The position numbers were made by a program, and so were the translations under genes. DNA of 11,456 nucleotides from contig ONXY01000282.1 of NCBI GenBank assembly GCA_900321945.1, positions 1 through 11,456 on the forward strand. Direction: 5' to 3'. This document shows, piece after piece, positions 6,638 through 11,456 of the stretch. Below the pieces are notes generated by a model. That model did no database searches and was not told the DNA's origin. It was given only the letters and a program-made list of their open reading frames with translations. Every line of letters begins with the position of its first letter. Positions within the stretch are counted from its first letter, which is position 1. Origin of the DNA: an uncultured Eubacteriales bacterium. Its GTDB lineage: Bacteria; Bacillota_A; Clostridia; Christensenellales; Aristaeellaceae.

Positions 6638-7452
6638 GCAAAAAACGCTTTTCCCTGCCGGCGGCCGCGGGCGTTCTTCTGATCACGCTTTTCGCCGTTC
6701 TTTGTCTGCTGCCGCTGATCTATATGATCGCCGTATCCTTTACGGATTCCGAAACGCTGTATATCCGGCTTCGCGATCTTCGTCCGGACCTGTATAATTA
6801 CTGGTACGCGATCGTAAAAAGAGATTTCGGGACAGCGCTGAAAAACAGCGTCATCACGGTGGCCGGTTCCTGCCTTCTGGTGGACGTCGTTTCCGCCATG
6901 GCCGCCTACGGTTTTGAAAAAAAGCCTGTGCCGGGCAAAGAGGCGTTGTTCCAGGGCTATCTCGCCACGATGATGATTCCGGGTCAGGTCATCCTGATTC
7001 CGATGTTCGTCATGATCAACCGCGCCGGTCTGACCAACACCTATTCGGCGCTTATTCTGCCGATGGTCGGGGCGTTCGGCATCTTTCTGATGCGTCAGTT
7101 TATGGTCGCGGTTCCCAACGAACTGCTGGAAGCGTCGGAAATCGACGGCTGCGGGGAGATCAGAAGATTTCTGACGATTGTGCTTCCCCTGGTGCAGCCC
7201 GCGCTGATCACGCTTACCATCTTTACGTTCAACGCGGCCTGGAACAATTTCCTCTGGCCGCTGATCATCAATACCCGCTCGGAGATGCGGGTGCTGCCGG
7301 TGACGATGTCCACGCTGTCCAGCAATTCCACCACGAATTACGGCATGGTCATGGCCGGCGCGACGCTGACCTTTCTCTTCCCCTTTGTTCTCTATATTTT
7401 TCTGCAGAAGCAGTTCGTGGAGGGAATCGCCCTCGGCGGCGTGAAAGGATAA
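6634..7452 (+). CDS. Sugar ABC transporter permease, MalG/UgpE type
   Basis: This 272-residue protein has about six hydrophobic segments. Its EAA loop begins EASEIDGCGE at 166 and reaches LP at 184-185, and its C-terminus ends FVEGIALGGVKG, a typical MalG-type tail. The ATG at 6634 overlaps the stop of the first permease (ATGA) and follows AAGGAGAAGG. An in-frame ATG at 6568 lies inside the upstream gene and is not used. It is the second half of the translocation pore with the 5729-6637 product. anmK begins 4 bases after its stop, so kinase and importer are almost certainly one transcript. Confidence 0.92.
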   Translation: MSKKRFSLPAAAGVLLITLFAVLCLLPLIYMIAVSFTDSETLYIRLRDLRPDLYNYWYAIVKRDFGTALKNSVITVAGSCLLVDVVSAMAAYGFEKKPVPGKEALFQGYLATMMIPGQVILIPMFVMINRAGLTNTYSALILPMVGAFGIFLMRQFMVAVPNELLEASEIDGCGEIRRFLTIVLPLVQPALITLTIFTFNAAWNNFLWPLIINTRSEMRVLPVTMSTLSSNSTTNYGMVMAGATLTFLFPFVLYIFLQKQFVEGIALGGVKG

Positions 7453-7456
7453 TGAT

Positions 7457-8638
7457 ATGAAACGGCTGAAAGATCTGGAGAATAAGGATACGCTGCGGAT
7501 TATCGGTCTGATGAGCGGCACGTCCGCGGACGGAATGGACGCGGCTCTGACGGAAATCAGCGGGTCCGGCCTGCATACGCGGGTCCGGACCCTTGCCTTT
7601 GTCTCTCTGCCTTATCAGGATGCCGAACGGGAGGAAATTCTCCGTCTGGCTTCCGGGACCGCGGGCGGAGCCCGAGATCTGACACTTTTCCATTTCTGGC
7701 TGGGGCAGTTCTCCCTGAAGGCCTGTCTTGCCGTATGCGAAGCGGCGGGCGTTCCGCCGGACAGTGTGGATCTTGTCGGCAGTCACGGACAGACGCTGTA
7801 TCATCTGCCTCTCCCGGAGTTCTATCTCGGCTGTTCCGTAAGGGGAACGCTGCAGCCTGGGGAGCCGTCCGTCATCTGTGAGGGCCTCGGATGCCCGGTT
7901 GTCAGCGATTTCAGGGTCCGGGATCTGGCCGCCGGCGGTCAGGGGGCCCCGCTTGTCCCCTATGCCGAATACCTCCTGTACCGCCGGGAAAAGGAAACTG
8001 TGGGACTGCAGAACCTGGGCGGCATCGGAAACCTGACCGTCCTTCCGGCCGGAGGGTTCCCGGAGGATGTTTTCGCTTTTGACACCGGTCCCGGCAATAT
8101 GGTGATCGACCAGCTCGCGGAACGGCTGACGGATGGAAAGCTTCGGTTTGACGAGGGCGGCGCGATGGCCGCGAAAGGCGCCTGCAGCGCGTCCCTGCTT
8201 GAATACCTGCTGCGTGATCCCTATCTGAAAAAAGCCCCGCCGAAAACGACGGGGCGCGAAGCGTATGGAGCGGATTACGTGGAACGGCTTCTGCGAAAGG
8301 CTGTCGATTACCGTCTTTGCCGGGACGATATTCTCGCGACGGCGACCCGTTTCACGGCGGAATGCGTCGCGGCCGCGCTGCGCGATTTCTGTCCCGTAAA
8401 GCCGGATCTGCTGATCGCGGGCGGAGGCGGATGCAGGAACCGGACGCTGATGAGAGATCTTCGCTCGCTGCTGGACATTCCGGTTCTTCTGAACGAGGAT
8501 CTGGGCCTGGACAGCGACGCCAAGGAGGCGGTCGCCTTTGCCGTCCTCGCGAACGAATGCGTTCACGGGAACGCGAATAATCTCCCGTCCGTCACGGGCG
8601 CCTCTCACCCGGTCGTCATGGGGAAGATCAGCCTCTAG
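7457..8638 (+). CDS. anmK: 1,6-anhydro-N-acetylmuramic acid kinase
   Basis: AnmK opens the 1,6-anhydro ring of anhMurNAc while phosphorylating it, giving MurNAc-6-phosphate in the cytoplasm for the MurQ etherase. The 393-residue protein shows the family blocks in order: GLMSGTSADGMD (17-28), SHGQT (109-113), DFRVRD (151-156) leading into GGQGAPL with Asp156 as the likely catalytic base, LGGIGNLT (187-194), FDTGPGNM (208-215), PPKTTGRE (261-268) and AGGGGCRN (321-328). It is slightly longer than the roughly 370 residues of the E. coli enzyme. AAAGGA lies 7 bases before the ATG, and the gap after the permease stop is only 4 bases. The substrate arises from lytic transglycosylase cleavage of peptidoglycan, so this gene ties the operon to wall recovery. 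It converges on nth with a 6-base gap and no terminator between them. Confidence 0.96.
   Translation: MKRLKDLENKDTLRIIGLMSGTSADGMDAALTEISGSGLHTRVRTLAFVSLPYQDAEREEILRLASGTAGGARDLTLFHFWLGQFSLKACLAVCEAAGVPPDSVDLVGSHGQTLYHLPLPEFYLGCSVRGTLQPGEPSVICEGLGCPVVSDFRVRDLAAGGQGAPLVPYAEYLLYRREKETVGLQNLGGIGNLTVLPAGGFPEDVFAFDTGPGNMVIDQLAERLTDGKLRFDEGGAMAAKGACSASLLEYLLRDPYLKKAPPKTTGREAYGADYVERLLRKAVDYRLCRDDILATATRFTAECVAAALRDFCPVKPDLLIAGGGGCRNRTLMRDLRSLLDIPVLLNEDLGLDSDAKEAVAFAVLANECVHGNANNLPSVTGASHPVVMGKISL
8228..8255 (-). terminator. Terminator-shaped hairpin on the minus strand inside anmK
   Basis: On the minus strand, GCCCCG-U-CG, a UUUU loop, CG-G-CGGGGC and then six T residues form a 9-bp stem that includes one G-U pair. 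On the plus strand the same position is a C-A mismatch and the T-run precedes the stem as A residues, so only minus-strand RNA makes a good intrinsic terminator. It lies about 390 bases past the nth stop and could end nth transcripts antisense to anmK. The bases encode the conserved PPKTTGR motif, so the structure could be a by-product of coding. Confidence 0.45.
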
Positions 8639-8644
8639 ACGCGC

Positions 8645-9289
8645 TTATTCCCGGGATCCGCCGTTCTTCCGGAACGCGCCGCACCATTCCTTCAGCGTGC
8701 ACTGCGCGCAGAGCGGACGCTGCGCTTTGCAGACGCGGCGTCCGTGCCAGATCAGCCAGTGATGCGCCCTTCCCCATTTTTCGCGCGGAATCAGCCGGGT
8801 CATCTGCCTTTCGGTCTCCTCGACCGTTTCCGCGCGGCACAGCCCCAGCCGGTTGCTGACGCGGAAGACATGCGTGTCCACGGCGAAGGCCGGGATCCCG
8901 AAGGCGTTGCTCAGCACCACGTTGGCCGTCTTTCTCCCGACCCCGGGCAGTTTTGTCAGCTCCTCCACCGTCCTCGGAACCTCGCCCCGGAATTCTTCCT
9001 CGATCATTCTGCAGGCCGCTATGATATTGCCTGCCTTGCTTCGGAACCCGCAGCTTTTTACCATGGGAAAAAGTTCGTCCGTTTCAGCCTGCGCCATGGC
9101 ATGAACGTCCGGATACTTCGCGAACACGGCGGGCGTGACCTTGTTTACCTGCTGGTCCGTACACTGAGCGGACAGAATCGTCGCGACCAGCGTTTCGTAC
9201 GGATTGGTAAAATGCAGCTCCGCCCTGGCTTCAGGCCATGTTTCCTCCAGAACTTCCAGGATTTTCCTTTTCCGCTCCTTTTCCGTCAT
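8645..9289 (-). CDS. nth: Endonuclease III, DNA glycosylase/AP lyase
   Basis: Endonuclease III removes oxidised pyrimidines and nicks abasic sites in base-excision repair. The 214-residue protein has the helix-hairpin-helix LPGVGRKTANVV (114-125) with catalytic Lys120, and AVDTHVFRV with Asp138. It has a complete [4Fe-4S] set at Cys187, Cys194, Cys197 and Cys203 (C-x6-C-x2-C-x5-C). These positions coincide with the E. coli numbering as I recall it, which supports the start at 9289. The ATG at 9295 would leave only 2 bases after AAAGGAG. No convincing promoter is visible between the asd terminator and this start, so expression may rely on read-through or a poor promoter. It converges on anmK with a 6-base gap. 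Confidence 0.97.
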   Translation of the reverse strand: MTEKERKRKILEVLEETWPEARAELHFTNPYETLVATILSAQCTDQQVNKVTPAVFAKYPDVHAMAQAETDELFPMVKSCGFRSKAGNIIAACRMIEEEFRGEVPRTVEELTKLPGVGRKTANVVLSNAFGIPAFAVDTHVFRVSNRLGLCRAETVEETERQMTRLIPREKWGRAHHWLIWHGRRVCKAQRPLCAQCTLKEWCGAFRKNGGSRE

Positions 9290-9297
9290 GCTCATCT

Positions 9298-9304
9298 CTC
9301 CTTT
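9298..9304 (-). promoter_or_regulatory. Ribosome binding site that decides the nth start
   Basis: AAAGGAG on the minus strand is 8 bases from the ATG at 9289 but only 2 bases from the ATG at 9295. The downstream start therefore has the normal spacing. Confidence 0.7.
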
Positions 9305-9324
9305 CCCGTCTGTGCGGACCGATG

Positions 9325-9360
9325 AAAAAACCTTCTCTGCCGAAGCGCGGAGAAGGTTTT
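9325..9360 (-). terminator. Intrinsic terminator of asd
   Basis: On the minus strand, AAAACCTTCTC (9360-9350) pairs with GAGAAGGTTTT (9337-9327) in an 11-bp perfect stem, and the T-run extends to six bases (9330-9325). The loop contains GC-TTCG-GC, a stable UUCG tetraloop. It starts 6 bases after the asd stop codon. Confidence 0.9.
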
Positions 9361-9366
9361 GAATTC

Positions 9367-10464
9367 TCAGATGCGGGGCTGAATATATCCCTTTCTCGTC
9401 AGAAGCTCCGCGGTCAGGATGCCGCCGCCGGCGGCTCCCCGGATCGTATTGTGGCTCAGGCACACGAAGCGCCAGTCGAAGATTTTGTCTTCTCTCAGCC
9501 TGCCGATGCTTACGCCGAACCCGTTCTGGAAATTCCTGTCAAGCCTGGTCTGGGGTCTGCTGGGATCCTCGAAATACTGCAGGAAGGGCTTCGGCGCGCT
9601 GGGCAGCTCCAGCCTCTGGGCTTCCGTTTCATAGTTCGCCCAGCGTTCGAGGATCTGTTCCTTCGTGACTTTTTCCGCAAAGCGGACGGAAACCGCGGCC
9701 ATATGCCCGTCGCTCGCCGCCACGCGCAGGCACTGCGCGCTGATCACCGGAGCCGCGGCGTTAACGATCACGGGACCCTCTCCCTCGTCTTCCACGCGGC
9801 CCCAGAGCTTCAGGGGTTCCTGCTCGCTCTTCTCGTCCTCGCCTCCGATATAAGGAATCACGTTGTCCACCATCTCAGGCCAGGTTTTGAACGTCTTTCC
9901 GGCGCCGCTGATCGCCTGATAGGTACAGACGCTGACCTCCGTCGGACGAAAATCCAGCAGCGGGGTCAGGGCGGGCACATAGCTCTGAATGGAGCAGTTC
10001 GGTTTGACCGCGATGAAGCCGCGTTCTGTGCCGAGCCGTTTCCGCTGCGTCGGAATCACCGCGAGATGCGCCGCGTTGATCTCCGGTACCACCATCGGAA
10101 CGTCCTTCAGCCCGCGGCAGGCGCTGTTGTTGCTGACCACGGGAATCTCATGCTTCGCGTAGGCCTCCTCAAGCGCCCTGATCTCGTCCTTCTTCATATC
10201 GACGGCGCAGAATACGAAATCCGCCTTTTCCGATACCGCGTCAATATCCGACGCGTCGAGCACGTTCAGATCCGCCGCGCCGGCAGGTATCTCCCAGTCG
10301 AAGGCCCAGCGGCCGCCGACGGCTTCCCTGTACGTTTTTCCGGCGCTGCGGGCGGAAGCCGCCACGCAGGAAACCTCAAACCAGGGGTGATTCTGAAGAA
10401 GAGAGATAAAGCGCTGGCCCACCATGCCCGTCGCTCCGATAATACCCGCCCGAAGTTTCGTCAT
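9367..10464 (-). CDS. asd: Aspartate-semialdehyde dehydrogenase, archaeal/fungal-type subfamily
   Basis: The enzyme reduces aspartyl-4-phosphate to aspartate-4-semialdehyde with NADPH, feeding lysine, diaminopimelate, threonine and methionine synthesis. The 365-residue protein has the N-terminal nucleotide-binding motif GIIGATGMVGQ (7-17), catalytic Cys157 in KPNCS, QAISGAGK (183-190), DNVIPYI (200-206), and SAQCLRV followed by DGH with His254 as the probable catalytic histidine. GAAGGGI (343-349) is near the end. The DNVIPYI and SAQC...DGH blocks fit the archaeal/fungal-type branch better than the E. coli-type. AGGAGG lies 8 bases before the ATG at 10464. An in-frame ATG at 10566 lies inside the upstream gene. 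It starts 34 bases after the Ig-like protein gene with no terminator between, so co-transcription is likely. It ends at a strong terminator. Confidence 0.94.
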   Translation of the reverse strand: MTKLRAGIIGATGMVGQRFISLLQNHPWFEVSCVAASARSAGKTYREAVGGRWAFDWEIPAGAADLNVLDASDIDAVSEKADFVFCAVDMKKDEIRALEEAYAKHEIPVVSNNSACRGLKDVPMVVPEINAAHLAVIPTQRKRLGTERGFIAVKPNCSIQSYVPALTPLLDFRPTEVSVCTYQAISGAGKTFKTWPEMVDNVIPYIGGEDEKSEQEPLKLWGRVEDEGEGPVIVNAAAPVISAQCLRVAASDGHMAAVSVRFAEKVTKEQILERWANYETEAQRLELPSAPKPFLQYFEDPSRPQTRLDRNFQNGFGVSIGRLREDKIFDWRFVCLSHNTIRGAAGGGILTAELLTRKGYIQPRI

Positions 10465-10498
10465 TTTCGTTTCCTCCTGTCTTGATCCCTGTCGTTTT

Positions 10499-11456
10499 TT
10501 ACTCGTCCCAGAAAAGCAGTTCAAAGTGAGGATATCCGGTCGCGCCTTCCTCGCTCTGCACTTCATGGAGCCCCGTCAGGCGCCCGTAGAACACCTGCTC
10601 GCTTCCGACCACAAAAACAGGCTCCTCAGCGGATGAGATCACGATAATATCCTTCAGATTCCCCTTCTTGGTTTTCGTCATGGCGGCCGTGACGATGTAC
10701 TCGTCGCCCACGTGCTGAATATCGGTGATATACACCTTGTACCCCATCACGCGTCCGGTGTAGGCCTCCAGCTTCCTGTTCAGGGTTGAGTAGGCCGGTT
10801 TTACGGCTTCCTCCCTGTACTGATTCCGGACGTCCCTGTCGGTCAGCGTCCGGTTGGCCGTCCAGGAAAACCGCCGCGTTTCATAATTCTTCTTCTGAAG
10901 AATCAGGGTTACGTTGTATACGCTCTGGTTGTCCGTGGGGATATGGAAGGAAAACTTTCCGTTGTTGTTGGTCCGGACGGTTTTATCGTAGCCTTTTGAC
11001 CCTCCGGTGACGATGCACTGGAGCGAAACCCCCTTGACGGTCTTTCCGGACAGCGTGAATTCGTCGCTTTCAAACTGCTCGGGAACCGCGGCGTTAAACG
11101 TTACGGGAAGCAGCGTTTTCTGATAGGTGGTGGTTTCAAACACATGCTCCGCGATGACGTTCCCGTCCTTTTCGAGCGTCAGGGTCATCAGCCATATTCC
11201 CTCGTCCGGAAGCTTCACGTTCAGCTTGAACTTTCCGGTCTGTTCGCCCGCGTCCGTCTCGATCCGCGTGGGGGTAGGGTTGGCGTATTTCATGATCACG
11301 CCGATCAGATGCGCTCCCGGGGTTGCGTTACCCTCCACGGTAAACACGCCGGTATTGGTTTCAGCCGGCGGAGTTTCCGTAAAGGTCAGCACGCCCGCGG
11401 CCGTTCCGGGCGTATCAAGAACCTGCGTGAACTCCAGTGTTTTCAGCGCTTTCCGA
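10499..11456 (-). CDS. C-terminal part of a surface-type protein with Ig-like repeats and a probable OB-fold end (5' truncated)
   Basis: The reading frame is open from the right window edge, with 318 residues visible and no convincing start. The GTG at 11392 has no clear ribosome site and lies mid-frame, so it is probably internal. Two repeats of a beta-sandwich pattern are visible, at about residues 38-96 (FTVEGNATPGA ... TGKFKLNV ... LMTLTLEKDGN) and 133-191 (FTLSGKTVKGV ... NGKFSFHI ... VTLILQKKN), resembling bacterial Ig-like adhesion domains. The last 100 residues (YTGRVMGYKVYI ... VVGSEQVFYGRLTGLH) look like the OB-fold module found at the end of Firmicutes surface lipoproteins. An extracellular location is likely, but the signal sequence would lie outside the window. 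No enzymatic motif is seen. The domain calls are pattern-based, and the protein family is not recognised with certainty. Confidence 0.7.
   Translation of the reverse strand, partial: RKALKTLEFTQVLDTPGTAAGVLTFTETPPAETNTGVFTVEGNATPGAHLIGVIMKYANPTPTRIETDAGEQTGKFKLNVKLPDEGIWLMTLTLEKDGNVIAEHVFETTTYQKTLLPVTFNAAVPEQFESDEFTLSGKTVKGVSLQCIVTGGSKGYDKTVRTNNNGKFSFHIPTDNQSVYNVTLILQKKNYETRRFSWTANRTLTDRDVRNQYREEAVKPAYSTLNRKLEAYTGRVMGYKVYITDIQHVGDEYIVTAAMTKTKKGNLKDIIVISSAEEPVFVVGSEQVFYGRLTGLHEVQSEEGATGYPHFELLFWDE

Noticed and set aside
8639..8690. Possible bidirectional terminator between anmK and nth
   Set aside because: Repeated ACGCGC-like bases are direct rather than inverted, and no stem with a T-run was found.
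9290..9463. An N-terminal extension of endonuclease III from 9463
   Set aside because: It reads through the asd terminator and the asd 3' end. Starting at 9289 gives E. coli-like residue numbering and a proper ribosome site.
10465..10566. An N-terminal extension of asd from 10566
   Set aside because: It overlaps the end of the upstream gene. The nucleotide-binding motif begins directly after the 10464 start, which has AGGAGG at good spacing.

Overview
The window is about 11.5 kb of GC-rich DNA (high fifties percent by eye) with tightly packed genes, strong AGGAGG-type ribosome binding sites and TATAAT-type promoters. These features, a lipoprotein solute-binding protein and a sugar importer without its own ATPase suggest a Firmicutes/Clostridia-like bacterium, perhaps gut- or rumen-associated. 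That placement is inference; no rRNA or other phylogenetic marker is present. No mobile element, CRISPR array, tRNA or rRNA was seen.

Left edge (1-1819, minus strand): one half of a heterodimeric ABC exporter. Its ATPase has the degenerate catalytic residues typical of one member of such pairs (Asp for the Walker B Glu, Gln for the switch His). The partner begins at 74 through an ATGA stop/start overlap and runs off the window.

Centre (2042-8638, plus strand): six genes read as a peptidoglycan-recovery locus. They are a secreted NagZ-type beta-N-acetylglucosaminidase, a beta-lactamase-fold serine hydrolase of the kind found beside or fused to NagZ, a lipoprotein sugar-binding protein, two sugar ABC permeases, and AnmK (1,6-anhydro-N-acetylmuramic acid kinase). 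A promoter with a near-consensus -35, 17-bp spacer and extended -10 precedes the binding protein. A hairpin after the binding protein probably lowers expression of the permeases and kinase. The proposed logic is that NagZ trims GlcNAc from wall fragments outside the cell, the importer brings in a (1,6-anhydro)muramyl sugar or muropeptide, the hydrolase removes peptide, and AnmK gives MurNAc-6-phosphate. The next enzyme, MurQ, and the importer ATPase are not in the window. A muramyl-sugar-specific ABC importer is the most interesting hypothesis here.

Right side (8645-11456, minus strand): endonuclease III (nth), converging on anmK with a 6-base gap; aspartate-semialdehyde dehydrogenase (asd) of the archaeal/fungal type with a clear terminator; and the C-terminal part of a surface-type protein with two Ig-like repeats and a likely OB-fold end, cut by the window edge. 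A terminator-shaped hairpin on the minus strand inside anmK may be where nth transcripts stop.
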